Part shown: positions 26,602 to 36,451 of the stretch, piece after piece
Layout: each line of letters opens with the position of its first letter
Position numbering within the stretch: position 1 is the stretch's first letter
From: Polycladidibacter stylochi
GTDB lineage: Bacteria > Pseudomonadota > Alphaproteobacteria > Rhizobiales > Stappiaceae
Direction of reading: 5' to 3'
DNA: 64,000 nucleotides
NCBI RefSeq assembly: GCF_001562055.1
Contig: NZ_LLWE01000042.1
Span: 62,001-126,000 of the forward strand
Position numbers and translations under genes: made by a program
Notes under the pieces: model-generated
What the model saw: the letters and a program-made list of their open reading frames with translations, nothing else
Database searches by the model: none
What the model was told of the DNA's origin: nothing

Positions 26602-27741
26602 ATGATGTTATTTAAAAATAAAAGCAAGCAAGAGATAAGAAGAAGTGGGCTTTTCATTAGCTTTATTGTTGTTTTTGTTATTCCGACGTTATTATCTATT
26701 ACTTATTACAGTTTTATTGCTTCGGAGCGTTACGCAACAACAATTGGGTTCTCAATACGTGGTATTAAAACTAGCATGGGATTGGATGGCTTAGGTGCCA
26801 TTACAGGATTAGCAAGCAGTGGTTCGACTAGATCTGATTCATACATAGTTCTTGAGTACTTAAAAAGTCGCGAGTTGGTTGAAAAGCTAGATCAACAGCT
26901 TGATCTGCGATCAGCTTACAGCCAGCAAGATATCGACTCCCTATCGCGTATGGACCCTGATGCCACAATTGAAGAGTTTGCGGACTATTGGCAATCACGA
27001 ATAGACATTAATTACGATCCAACCTCCGGAATAATTGACATTACAGTTCAAGCATTTTCAGCACCAATGGCTAAGAAAATTGCCGAGGGTATTGTTGTAG
27101 CCTCTCAGAATTTAATTAATGATTTGTCAGCTAGTGCAAGGGAAGACTCGTTAAAATTTGCTTTAAAAGAAGTTACCTTACAAGAGCAGAGACTTAAAAA
27201 AATACATGAAACAATTCGTAGGTTTCGTGAGAAAATGCAAACCGTTGATTTGTCGGCAACAGCTGCATTGGATATGGAGCTTATTGCTAAGCTCGAAGCA
27301 AAGATGATTGGTTTAAACACGAAGATATCTTTGCAAGAGAAAGCGCTTGATAAAAATGCGCCATCCTTAGTGGCTTTGAAAAGAGAAGCAAACGCATTAG
27401 CTAACGAAATTGAAGTTCGGAAAAGCGACATAAGTGGCAAACGGCATACTGCTCAAGCAAATGGATCCTTAACCTCTAATCTTGTGCAATTTGAAAACTA
27501 TGAGGTGGAAAAAAAGCTTGTTCAACGTGCATATGCATCTGCTCTAAATTCACTAGAACAGGCACGTCGTGATGCTGATCGCGAGCAACGGTATCTAGCT
27601 GTCCATCTTAGTCCTCGAGAACCTGAACTCGCCGAGTACCCCAAACGCTTTCGCAATTCACTTATTGCCGCATTTATATTCTTTTCTGTTTGGGGAATTG
27701 GTAGTTTGCTTGTGTACTCCGTAAGGGACCATTTGACGTGA
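26602..27741 (+). CDS. kpsE: capsule export inner-membrane protein KpsE/CtrB/BexC
   Basis: The periplasmic adaptor, a polysaccharide copolymerase-like protein that links the ABC exporter to the outer-membrane channel. The 379 residues have an N-terminal membrane segment (FISFIVVFVIPTLLSITYYS), a long periplasmic part with coiled coil at about residues 190-330 (EVTLQEQRLKKIHETIRRF) and a C-terminal membrane segment (FIFFSVWGIGSLLVYSV). An in-frame GTG at 26593 is an alternative start. It overlaps kpsM by four bases. Confidence 0.88.
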   Translation: MMLFKNKSKQEIRRSGLFISFIVVFVIPTLLSITYYSFIASERYATTIGFSIRGIKTSMGLDGLGAITGLASSGSTRSDSYIVLEYLKSRELVEKLDQQLDLRSAYSQQDIDSLSRMDPDATIEEFADYWQSRIDINYDPTSGIIDITVQAFSAPMAKKIAEGIVVASQNLINDLSASAREDSLKFALKEVTLQEQRLKKIHETIRRFREKMQTVDLSATAALDMELIAKLEAKMIGLNTKISLQEKALDKNAPSLVALKREANALANEIEVRKSDISGKRHTAQANGSLTSNLVQFENYEVEKKLVQRAYASALNSLEQARRDADREQRYLAVHLSPREPELAEYPKRFRNSLIAAFIFFSVWGIGSLLVYSVRDHLT

Positions 27742-28517
27742 AATTATCGACCAATGAATTGCTCAAACTCCAGGTACGCGTCATCTTAAGTCTCGTTCTT
27801 AGGGAAACTCGCGCTACTTTTGGTGGCTCTAGTATCGGATATTTATGGGCAATTATTACGCCCACAGCCGGCGTGGCACTTCTTGTATTTATATTTTCAC
27901 TTGCCGGACGTCATGCTCCTTATGGTGCTAGCTTAACGCTGTTCTTTGGAACAGGAATGTTCACACTACAGCTGTATAATGAGCTGTCTGGCAAGTTAAT
28001 GAATGTTTTGAATGCAAATAAAGCTTTGCTCACATATCCGCTTATTAAAGATTTAGATACTATTATAGCGAGGGCCTTGCTCATAATTATAACGTATATT
28101 TTAATAGTTTTCATTTTTTACTACTCGCTTTACTTGGTGGGGCTGGCCGATGCCCCCGCACATCCTGAGCACGTAATTCTTGCTTTTTTTGCAACTGCTT
28201 TTTTTGGAACGAGTGTTGGGATTGTAAATGCTGTAATTCTGTCTGTGTGGGAAACTTGGTCGCAAATAGAAAAAGTTATAACTAAGCCATTAATGTTTGT
28301 TTCTGGTGTATTTTACGTTCCAAGCCACCTGCCACCTCAAGCTGTTAATATTTTAAAATGGAATCCAATCTTGCAGTTAGTTGAATGGACAAGAACGGGT
28401 TTTTACGACAACTATAATTCGTTGATCATGAATATATATTACCCCATTTTTGTAAGTATGTTGCTGATGTTGTTAGGATTAGCTGGCGAACGTTTTCTTC
28501 GAAAGAAGAGAGTTTAA
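27738..28517 (+). CDS. kpsM: capsule ABC transporter permease KpsM
   Basis: An ABC-2 type inner-membrane permease of 259 residues with about six membrane segments, the transmembrane half of the capsule exporter. The N-terminal LVLRETRATFGGSSIGYLWA is typical of polysaccharide-exporting ABC-2 permeases. It starts with GTG overlapping the kpsE stop (GTGA), and one base separates it from kpsT, so translational coupling is likely. Confidence 0.9.
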   Translation: MKLSTNELLKLQVRVILSLVLRETRATFGGSSIGYLWAIITPTAGVALLVFIFSLAGRHAPYGASLTLFFGTGMFTLQLYNELSGKLMNVLNANKALLTYPLIKDLDTIIARALLIIITYILIVFIFYYSLYLVGLADAPAHPEHVILAFFATAFFGTSVGIVNAVILSVWETWSQIEKVITKPLMFVSGVFYVPSHLPPQAVNILKWNPILQLVEWTRTGFYDNYNSLIMNIYYPIFVSMLLMLLGLAGERFLRKKRV

Positions 28518-28518
28518 T

Positions 28519-29169
28519 ATGTTGTCTTTGAAAAATGTCTCCAAATCCTACAAGGCTAAGGGTATCGTTAAAGTTATCCTTAAGGATGTAACGATAACTC
28601 TTCCTGAAGAAAAAAATATTGCCATAATGGGAAAGAATGGGGCGGGTAAATCTACATTAATGCGGTTACTTGCAGGCACTGAGCCTCCAGATTCTGGGTT
28701 TATATACCGAGATCAAAATGTATCTTGGCCACTAGGATTTTCAGGTGGCTTTAATGGTAGTATGACAGGCATAGAGAATATTCGGTTTGTTTCCCGAATT
28801 TATGGTCAAGACACAGAGCAAGTTACTAAATATGTTGAAGAGTTTTCTGAGTTGGGTCAATCATTGCGATTACCTATTAAAACTTATTCCAGTGGTATGA
28901 AGGCAAGGTTGGCTTTCGGTCTTAGTATGGCAATTGACTTTAAGACCTATCTGATTGATGAAATAACCGCCGTTGGTGATAATAAATTTAAAAAAAAGAG
29001 CCAATCAGTTTTCAATGAAAAACTAGCCACAAGCCAAATCATCATGATTTCTCACTCTGAAGGTACAATTAAACAGTATTGCAAGTGTGGTATGCTTCTT
29101 AATGATGGTCATTTAGAGTTTTTTGAAGATATTGAGGAATTATTAAAAGCGTATAAAGCTTGTGCTTAA
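28519..29169 (+). CDS. kpsT: capsule ABC transporter ATP-binding protein KpsT
   Basis: The ATPase of the capsule exporter, 216 residues, the usual length of the KpsT/CtrD/BexA type. It shows Walker A GKNGAGKST (residues 38-46), the ABC signature region YSSGMKARLAFG, and Walker B TYLIDEI followed by the D-loop AVGD. It closes the kps run; no polymer-specific biosynthesis genes follow. Confidence 0.92.
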   Translation: MLSLKNVSKSYKAKGIVKVILKDVTITLPEEKNIAIMGKNGAGKSTLMRLLAGTEPPDSGFIYRDQNVSWPLGFSGGFNGSMTGIENIRFVSRIYGQDTEQVTKYVEEFSELGQSLRLPIKTYSSGMKARLAFGLSMAIDFKTYLIDEITAVGDNKFKKKSQSVFNEKLATSQIIMISHSEGTIKQYCKCGMLLNDGHLEFFEDIEELLKAYKACA

Positions 29170-29323
29170 GGGCATTAATAGCTTAGTTAAACATACTATG
29201 AAATTGTAGGTTATTGCGAAAATTCCAATTTATTTTTCAATGTTGATAATTGCTATTGCATGAAAATTATTGAAAAACAGTAATTATTGATCGAAAAGTG
29301 AAATTTTTGTGTTATGGTTCGCG

Positions 29324-29350
29324 CATGACGCGAGTCTTCTGCACGTCATG
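29324..29350. promoter_or_regulatory. short inverted repeat upstream of the RND genes
   Basis: CATGACG (29324-29330) and CGTCATG (29344-29350) form 7-bp arms with 13 bases between, about 50 bases before the efflux operon. It may be an operator half-site pair; no regulator gene is adjacent. Confidence 0.3.
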
Positions 29351-29403
29351 GCTGTGGTTATTTATGGCTCGTCTCCCCCACATTTAATGCCTAGGAAATT
29401 TCG

Positions 29404-30546
29404 ATGAAAAAATGGAAGCAGCTTCTTGGCGCTATAATCCTCTTTATTCTTTGCATTGTTGTTGTTCTGGTTTGGCAGCCTGAAGAAAAAGTCGTTGAGG
29501 AAAAAGAAGCCGTTATTCACCCGGTGGTAAGTGTATTTCAAGCACCGATTTCTAAACACAAGGGGCAGCTTAATGTGTTTACGCAGGTGCAACCCCGCTG
29601 GTCCATCAGCGTAAAGGCCGAGGTTGGCGCTAAGGTCGTTGCCATTTCTCCAAGTGCTCTGGAAGGGGAGCGGGTTCAAAAAGGTCAAAACCTGCTGACT
29701 TTGGCAAACGAAGCATATTCAGCGCGGTTGTCAGAGGCCAAATCGGCCCTTGCTGCAGCACAGTTTCGCTTGAAGAAGAAAGAAAACAAAAACTCTTTGG
29801 CCGTTAAAAACTGGCGTGCGGTTCACCCGAAAGAAAAAGCGCCGGAAATGGCAGTGCACTTGCCCGAATTACAAATGGGGCGTGAAGAAGTGATCGCCGC
29901 TAAGGCAAAAGTTAAAGAAGCGCAATACAATTTCGATGCAACCACAATAACAGCGCCATTTACCGGTTTTATCACCAGCCGAAATGTGGGTTTAGGGCAA
30001 AACGTAACGACAGGTGATACGCTCTTCACCCTCGTTGGCAACGAAGTTTTGGATTTACGCGCTTCTTTAGATGCGACCCAATGGCGATTACTCGAAAAAA
30101 ACTGGGGAACGTCGCGTGCAACGATTATTGATGAATTTGGCCACAAGGCAGGCACTGCATTGTTAAAACGGGGTGGTGGCTATGTTGAAAAAGAAACGCA
30201 AAGCTATCGTATTTTCCTCGAAGTAGCTAGCGATGAATCTCGTGGGGTCTTGCCTGGGCAGTTCGTCAAACTTGTTTTACCAACTGCACCGGTTGAAAAC
30301 AGTATTCGTGTCCCTGAAACCGCGCTGACACAAGATGGCAATATCTGGATACTCGATCAGGAAAACAAATTGCGCCGCCGCAAAGCGCAAATCCTGATAC
30401 GCGAAGATGGCTATATAATGCTGGATGCACCAGTGAATAATAACCAGCAAAAGAGTGCGCGGGTATTGCTACACCCCTTATCGACATTCATATCCGGTCA
30501 AGTGGTTGAACCTAAATACGTGAATGAACAGGAAGCCTCAAAATGA
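29404..30546 (+). CDS. RND efflux system periplasmic adaptor (membrane fusion protein)
   Basis: A 380-residue HlyD/AcrA-like adaptor linking an RND pump to an outer-membrane channel. One N-terminal membrane anchor (LLGAIILFILCIVVVLVW) is followed by the biotinyl-lipoyl-like halves (SVKAEVGAKVVAISPSALEG and ITAPFTGFITSRNVGLGQNV), a helical hairpin between them, and the beta-barrel domain. It has no lipobox. Its stop overlaps the start of the pump gene (ATGA). No outer-membrane factor gene lies nearby. Confidence 0.88.
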   Translation: MKKWKQLLGAIILFILCIVVVLVWQPEEKVVEEKEAVIHPVVSVFQAPISKHKGQLNVFTQVQPRWSISVKAEVGAKVVAISPSALEGERVQKGQNLLTLANEAYSARLSEAKSALAAAQFRLKKKENKNSLAVKNWRAVHPKEKAPEMAVHLPELQMGREEVIAAKAKVKEAQYNFDATTITAPFTGFITSRNVGLGQNVTTGDTLFTLVGNEVLDLRASLDATQWRLLEKNWGTSRATIIDEFGHKAGTALLKRGGGYVEKETQSYRIFLEVASDESRGVLPGQFVKLVLPTAPVENSIRVPETALTQDGNIWILDQENKLRRRKAQILIREDGYIMLDAPVNNNQQKSARVLLHPLSTFISGQVVEPKYVNEQEASK

Positions 30547-33500
30547 AAGCTCTTGTACATTGGTTCTTAAAAAACCCGGTTGCGGCCAACCTGTTAATGG
30601 CACTTATCATCTTCTTGGGGGTAAGTTCGGTTCTTTCAATTCGCATCGAAGGTTTTCCGAAAATACCTGCGGATACGGTGACAATTATAACCAGCTATCC
30701 CAGTGCTCATCTTGAGCAGGTTGATGAACAAATAACGCAAAAAATTCTTTTGGCTGTTGAAAGCTTGAATGGTGTCAAGCAGGTTACTGCCAACAGTTCA
30801 GCAGGTGTCTCAAGTGTTTCCATACAAAAAAATCCGGGTTACTCCCTGCAAAAGCTATTGGACCGCGTGCGCCTGAAAGTAGATGGTATTGGCGATTTGC
30901 CATCTGCAGCGCTGAAACCGGTTATCGAAACTTCCGACTTTAATATGCCGGCACTTTATATTCAGGTGTTTGGTGATACCGATTTACAATCCCTACAGCG
31001 CATATCGAAAGAGCTGAGACAGCGTCTTTTGGATTCTCCCTATATCTCTAAAGTCAATAAGTGGGGTATTCAAACAGTTGAAATAGCAATTGAAATCAAA
31101 CCGGAAGTGCTCAAGCGCTACAATTTGACAATTGCAGAAGTTGTTTCACGTATTTCGCAACAATCCCTGTACTTTCAAGGGGGGAGTATCCGCAGGAATG
31201 GTGAAACAATTAGCTTGTTGGCCGACCAGCGGGCCAATAGTGTTGAAGAATTCAGAGCCCTGCCGATAATAACTTATGCCGATGGGCGCACTCTAAGGCT
31301 TGGCGATCTTGCCAATATCCAAGAGGGTTATGAGGAAAAAGAAATAGAAACCCATTTTAACAGCGAACCCTCCGTGGGGATGGATGTTAAAATTGGCCAA
31401 AAGGACAATTTGCTGCGGGTTTCGGAAGCGGCTGAAGAAATCATCGAGCAATATCAAGCGCAACTACCAGAGGGCGTAACCATAAAAATATGGGGCAACT
31501 CAGCTGAGTATATTGCTGATCGTTTGAAGATGCTCAGCACCAGTGCGCTTTTGGGCTTATCGCTGGTGGTAATCATACTGGCGCTTTTCTTGGATATAAA
31601 ACTGGCTTTTTGGGTTGCTATGGGCATTCCGGTTGCAACGGCAGGTGCACTGGCCGCAGCAACCACCAGTTATCTTGATTACTCACTCAATGACATCACA
31701 ACCTTTGGCTTTATAATCGTGCTGGGAATATTGGTCGATGATGCGGTCGTAGTGGGGGAAAGCGTTTACGAGCAGCGTAAGAAAATAAAAAATCCGCTTC
31801 TGGCAACCGAAGCCGGTGTGCATAGAGTAGCTCTTGCCACTGTGTTTGGCGTATTAACAACAGTTGCAGCCTTTTTCCCGATGTTGCTTATCGATAGCCC
31901 CATGGGCAAAATACTGGCCAGCTTTAGCAGTGTGGTGATTTTGGCATTGTTGTTCTCGCTCGTTGAGAGCAAGTTGATATTACCTGCACACTTGGCGCAC
32001 GTTTCCATGGAGAAAAAGCCCACACGCAACCCGCTGGTTCTTGGCTTTCGGGCAACGCAGGCGTTCTTTCAAAATGGCCTCAAGCGGTTTCGCCGAAAAA
32101 TCTACGAAAAGGCACTCAAAAGTGCACTCAAGCACCGCTATGCTGTTTTGCTTGGTTTTATATCCATCGCAGTTCTGGTCATTGGCTTAATGGTCCGCGG
32201 CGCAATTAGAGTGGAGTTCTTCCCGGATATTCCAAGCCAGGTTCTGCAGGTCAGTTTAACTATGGACCCGCGTGCCCCGCTTGATTTAACCCGCGAGAAT
32301 ATTCGTAGGATTGAAGATGCAGCGCAAAAAACCAACCACCACTTTGCCGCACAAAGCGATACAAGCGAAGGACCGATAGACCACTACTTCACGATAATTG
32401 AAGGCGCGGGCTCTGCTGGGGTTTATATGGAACTTGTGCCCCTTGCAAAGAGGAAAAACATAAAAACAAAAGAGCTTATGAAGCTCTGGCAAGCCAATAT
32501 TGGCCGCTTGGAAGGTGTTGAGAAAATCAACTTTACCGAAGCCCAGCAAACCGGCGGCGGCTTAAGCGTTCAGTTATTGTCAAATAACTATGCCGATCTA
32601 AAAAAGGCGAGCGTGGCTCTGGTGCAAAAGCTGACTTCTATTAAAGGCGTTTCGAATGTTCGCAATAGTTTAAAGAGCGGGAACCCCGAGTTGCGGCTTC
32701 GTTTAAAACCACTCGCGCAACATTTGGGCTTCACCCCAACAACGCTGGCAATGCAAATTGGTTATTCATTTGGCGGCAGTGAAGCACAAAAAGTAATGCG
32801 TGAAGGTAATGAGGTGCGTGTTGTGGTGCGTACCGCACGTGAAGCGCGGAACTCTTTGCAAGACCTCATGGCGTCGCAATTAAAAAGCGCGAGCGGGCAG
32901 TGGGTCTCGCTTGATCAGGTCGCCACGGTAAAAGCCAGCTATGGGCAAGGTAGCATTTCACGGCGCAACGGAAAAATAAATGTGCGTGTTTGGGCAGATA
33001 TCGATCGTGACATTGTTGGTATCGAGGACGTTCATCAGCTGCTTTTTGCGGGCTATCAAGCCGGTTTTGAAAAGCAGTTTCCAGGTGTTGAAATGAAACC
33101 GTCAGGGGAAATGGAAGAGGGTATAACAGTGAAGCGCTCGTTAATTCGCGCTTTCCTCATTGTCGCATTCCTTATTTATGCCCTGTTGGCCATACCGCTT
33201 CGCTCCTACTTTAAACCCCTCATTATTATGTCAGTGGTGCCTTTTGGCTTTGTTGGTGCGGCATTGGGGCATTGGTATATGGGACTACCGTTTTCACTGC
33301 TTTCGTTTTTTGGCCTGCTGGCACTTATCGGAGTTGTGGTCAACGATTCCCTTGTCATGATGAGCCATTATGTTCAGCGCCGCGAAGACGGGATATCAGT
33401 AAAGCTGGCAGCGTTCGCTTGTGGGCGTGACCGCTTCCAAGCCATATTCCTAACCACGGCAACCACGGTAATAGGTTTGCTGCCTCTTATTAGTGCGAAG

Positions 33501-33725
33501 TCTGAGCAAGCAGCCTATTTGGTACCTGCAGCCGTTTCTTTGGCATTCGGGGAACTATTCGCAACCACAATTACGCTTATCTTGATACCGGTTTTGCTGC
33601 TCATATGGGCAGACTTTACCCAGTTACTGCACAAATTCAAAAGCGTATTTGTGTCTCAAAATATGCAAGAGGAAGCTACCGAAACGGGACAAGTGGTATC
33701 CAATAGAAAACAGGAGTTGGCGTAA
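30543..33725 (+). CDS. RND family efflux transporter permease
   Basis: A 1060-residue inner-membrane proton-driven pump with the 2 x 6 membrane-segment layout and two large periplasmic loops of AcrB-like proteins. The N-terminus LKNPVAANLLMALIIFLGV and the FGFIIVLGILVDDAVVVGE segment (with the proton-relay aspartates in TM4) are typical of the branch often annotated as acriflavin-resistance or HAE1 transporters. The substrate is unknown. It is translationally coupled to the adaptor gene. Confidence 0.92.
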   Translation: MKALVHWFLKNPVAANLLMALIIFLGVSSVLSIRIEGFPKIPADTVTIITSYPSAHLEQVDEQITQKILLAVESLNGVKQVTANSSAGVSSVSIQKNPGYSLQKLLDRVRLKVDGIGDLPSAALKPVIETSDFNMPALYIQVFGDTDLQSLQRISKELRQRLLDSPYISKVNKWGIQTVEIAIEIKPEVLKRYNLTIAEVVSRISQQSLYFQGGSIRRNGETISLLADQRANSVEEFRALPIITYADGRTLRLGDLANIQEGYEEKEIETHFNSEPSVGMDVKIGQKDNLLRVSEAAEEIIEQYQAQLPEGVTIKIWGNSAEYIADRLKMLSTSALLGLSLVVIILALFLDIKLAFWVAMGIPVATAGALAAATTSYLDYSLNDITTFGFIIVLGILVDDAVVVGESVYEQRKKIKNPLLATEAGVHRVALATVFGVLTTVAAFFPMLLIDSPMGKILASFSSVVILALLFSLVESKLILPAHLAHVSMEKKPTRNPLVLGFRATQAFFQNGLKRFRRKIYEKALKSALKHRYAVLLGFISIAVLVIGLMVRGAIRVEFFPDIPSQVLQVSLTMDPRAPLDLTRENIRRIEDAAQKTNHHFAAQSDTSEGPIDHYFTIIEGAGSAGVYMELVPLAKRKNIKTKELMKLWQANIGRLEGVEKINFTEAQQTGGGLSVQLLSNNYADLKKASVALVQKLTSIKGVSNVRNSLKSGNPELRLRLKPLAQHLGFTPTTLAMQIGYSFGGSEAQKVMREGNEVRVVVRTAREARNSLQDLMASQLKSASGQWVSLDQVATVKASYGQGSISRRNGKINVRVWADIDRDIVGIEDVHQLLFAGYQAGFEKQFPGVEMKPSGEMEEGITVKRSLIRAFLIVAFLIYALLAIPLRSYFKPLIIMSVVPFGFVGAALGHWYMGLPFSLLSFFGLLALIGVVVNDSLVMMSHYVQRREDGISVKLAAFACGRDRFQAIFLTTATTVIGLLPLISAKSEQAAYLVPAAVSLAFGELFATTITLILIPVLLLIWADFTQLLHKFKSVFVSQNMQEEATETGQVVSNRKQELA

Positions 33726-34026
33726 CTTGCAAATGTTTCCTGCGTGCAAGTATCCCATCCTAGATGTAGGCATCTATCCAGTTGCCTATAGCTTTTAACT
33801 TGGAAAATTTCTTAGGTGGAGGTGTAGTCAATAGTGACTATTCCTCCTTCAGAATTGGCCTAAGAAGACACTAGGATAATGGTTTTCCCCATTTTGTGTT
33901 CTATTGCCCTAGAGTATGTCGCATTATCGCAACAATGTGTGTTACTAATGCCACTTTAAAGTTTGCTTGTCTAAGCGTTGGCAGTTGGTGTGCTCTTGCT
34001 CTCATGCAAGCAGAATGTGGGTTGTA
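33726..34026. other. intergenic region before ntrY
   Basis: No gene seen. The ntrY frame is open back to a TTG at 33967, but that stretch looks non-coding. The region should contain the ntrYX promoter; no clear sigma-54 site (GG-N10-GC spacing) was recognised. ntrB and ntrC, which precede ntrY in many relatives, are not here. Confidence 0.4.
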
Positions 34027-36387
34027 ATGATATTTCAAAATAAAGCACAGTCTGAGGGGACCGAGGATAAAAAAAAGCGCCGTGGTTCGCGCGTTCTCGG
34101 GCTTGTAATTGTTCTTTTGGCGTTAGGCTCAATTGCAATTTCCTTTTTCGTGCTCATGGGTTTTTCACCGATTAAGCCAACTGAAAGCGTTATCTACACG
34201 GCACTTATTGTTAATGGCGCATTTGTTGCGATTCTCCTCCTGCTAATTCTTTGGGAGTTTTCTAAACTCCTAATGGCGCGTCGGCGCGGTAAGGCAGCTG
34301 CTCGGCTGCATGTGCAAATCGTCACCATGTTTTCGCTAGTCGCCGCTATTCCCGCCTTCGTGGTTGCGATTGCGGCAACGATTACCTTGGATCAGGGGCT
34401 GGACCGCTGGTTTGAAAAGCGCACCCGCCAGATTATCAGTAATGCCCAGTCTGTGGCTGCAGCCTATGTGCAAGAGCATGGTAATGTTCTGCGCAGTTCA
34501 CTCATTGCCATGGCGCGGGATGTAAACAGCAACCGCAGTGCGTACTATTATGATCCCACACGTTTTGACCGTTTTTTTAGAACCCAGATTTTGGTTCGTG
34601 GCCTATTAGGCGCGTATATTTTGAAAAGCGACGGTTCAGTCGTCACACATGTACTGCGTAATCCGGAGGTAGAGCCGCTGCTGCCACCGGAAGTGGCAAT
34701 GCGTCAGGCACAAGACGGTGCGCCTGTACTCATTGCCCCGGGGGTGTCGAACCTTGTGGGTGGGGTGATGAAGCTGACCGACTACGACAATTTGTATCTT
34801 TATGTCACCCGTTCGCTCGATGCACGTGTGGTTGAATACCAGCGCTTGGCCGAGGCGGGGGTCAGCGAATATGCGGAGCTGGAAAAGCGTCGCTTTGGTG
34901 TGCAGCTGGCATTTGCTATGGTGTATGTGGGGGTGGCCTTGGTGCTTTTGCTTTCGGCCATGTGGAGCGGTTTTGGTTTTGCCAACCAGCTGGTCAAGCC
35001 CATTCGAAACCTCATTGGAGCGGCCGATCAGGTTTCCAAAGGCAACTATTATGTAGAGGTACAGGCACGTAAATCGAGTGGTGATTTAGGGAATTTGGCA
35101 CGAACTTTTAACAATATGACTGCCGAATTACGTGGCCAGCGCGATGCGTTGCTTGCAGCAAACGATCAAATCGACCGCCGTCGTCGCTTCACAGAAGCGG
35201 TCTTGGCCGGTGTATCGGCCGGTGTGATTGGCCTTGATGACGATGGCAATGTGACCTTGATCAACCGCTCCGCAAGCCATCTATTGTCCATGGCAGACGA
35301 GCAGATTTTAGATCAGAAGATTCAAGAGAGCGTGCCGCAATTGGCCGTGGCTGTCAACGAGGCTCTGGAAGGCAAGCGCGAGGCCCGCGACAAACAGGTG
35401 GCGCTTATTTCACGCGGTCGCGAACGTATTGTAAATGTTCGGGTTACCAATGAAGAGGCGGCCCGCTCCGAACACGGTTTTGTGGTGACGCTTGACGATA
35501 TTACCGATCTCGTCGCAGCGCAGCGCAATACCGCATGGGCCGATGTTGCAAGACGCATTGCCCACGAAATCAAAAATCCGTTAACACCAATCCAGCTTTC
35601 AGCCGAGCGTATTCGCCGCCGTTATGGCAAACAAGTGCGTGATGACGACAGAGAGGTTTTTGACCGCTGTGTGGATACAATTATCAGGCAGGTCGGTGAT
35701 ATTGGTTGTATGGTCGACGAATTTTCCTCATTCGCTCGTATGCCCAAGCCCAAAATGTCCATGGGTAATTTAGTCGAAACGGTACGCGAAGCAGCCTTTT
35801 TGCGCTCAGTAACCAGCGACCATATTCGCATTAGAACGCACATGCCGCCCGAGCCTTTACAAATGCGCTTTGATGAAAGGCTGCTTGGCCAAGCCGTTGG
35901 CAATGTGATTAAAAACGCCGGCGAGGCTGTAGAGGCATATCTTGCAAAACAGCAAGGCGAGGAACAAGGCAGCATTGATGTCAAAGTTTATTGTGAACGT
36001 GCTATGGTCTTTATTGATGTGATCGATACAGGCATTGGCTTGCCAGAAGCCAACAGGCAGCGCCTTTTAGAGCCGTACATGACAACACGTGAAAAGGGCA
36101 CCGGGCTTGGTTTGGCCATTGTGCGCAAAATCATGGAGGATCACGGCGGAACCATCGAGCTGATGGATGCACCGGATGTGGCGCAAGGGGGACACGGTGC
36201 CATGGTACGCTTAACACTGCTGGATACGAGGGATGGCACAACTGAAAAGCAAAACCCACAGGATTTGCCAGTTGAAGCCGGTGCCAAAACAAGAGAAGCA
36301 GAAGGCAAGAGTAAAGAACAAATGACGGGTGAAGACACATTTGATGGTGGACAGGGTACAGATCAAGAAGGCTCTTCACCTGCGTGA
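34027..36387 (+). CDS. ntrY: sensor histidine kinase NtrY
   Basis: Membrane-bound kinase of the NtrYX system, which responds to nitrogen and redox status in alphaproteobacteria. From the ATG at 34027 it has 786 residues. There are three N-terminal membrane segments, a periplasmic sensing region, a fourth membrane segment (MVYVGVALVLLLSAMWSGF), HAMP, PAS, then HisKA with the phosphorylated His513 (RRIAHEIKNPLTPIQ) and an ATPase domain (NVIKNAGEAVEAY, DTGIGLPEANRQRL, GTGLGLAIVRKI). The C-terminal 50 residues are low-complexity. An ATG at 34015 is an alternative start. ntrX follows. Confidence 0.92.
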   Translation: MIFQNKAQSEGTEDKKKRRGSRVLGLVIVLLALGSIAISFFVLMGFSPIKPTESVIYTALIVNGAFVAILLLLILWEFSKLLMARRRGKAAARLHVQIVTMFSLVAAIPAFVVAIAATITLDQGLDRWFEKRTRQIISNAQSVAAAYVQEHGNVLRSSLIAMARDVNSNRSAYYYDPTRFDRFFRTQILVRGLLGAYILKSDGSVVTHVLRNPEVEPLLPPEVAMRQAQDGAPVLIAPGVSNLVGGVMKLTDYDNLYLYVTRSLDARVVEYQRLAEAGVSEYAELEKRRFGVQLAFAMVYVGVALVLLLSAMWSGFGFANQLVKPIRNLIGAADQVSKGNYYVEVQARKSSGDLGNLARTFNNMTAELRGQRDALLAANDQIDRRRRFTEAVLAGVSAGVIGLDDDGNVTLINRSASHLLSMADEQILDQKIQESVPQLAVAVNEALEGKREARDKQVALISRGRERIVNVRVTNEEAARSEHGFVVTLDDITDLVAAQRNTAWADVARRIAHEIKNPLTPIQLSAERIRRRYGKQVRDDDREVFDRCVDTIIRQVGDIGCMVDEFSSFARMPKPKMSMGNLVETVREAAFLRSVTSDHIRIRTHMPPEPLQMRFDERLLGQAVGNVIKNAGEAVEAYLAKQQGEEQGSIDVKVYCERAMVFIDVIDTGIGLPEANRQRLLEPYMTTREKGTGLGLAIVRKIMEDHGGTIELMDAPDVAQGGHGAMVRLTLLDTRDGTTEKQNPQDLPVEAGAKTREAEGKSKEQMTGEDTFDGGQGTDQEGSSPA

Positions 36388-36451
36388 GCGCTATTTGCAA
36401 GCGGCATGGAAATAACAAGATTTAAACAAACAGGTTTGGTGGGATTTAACT

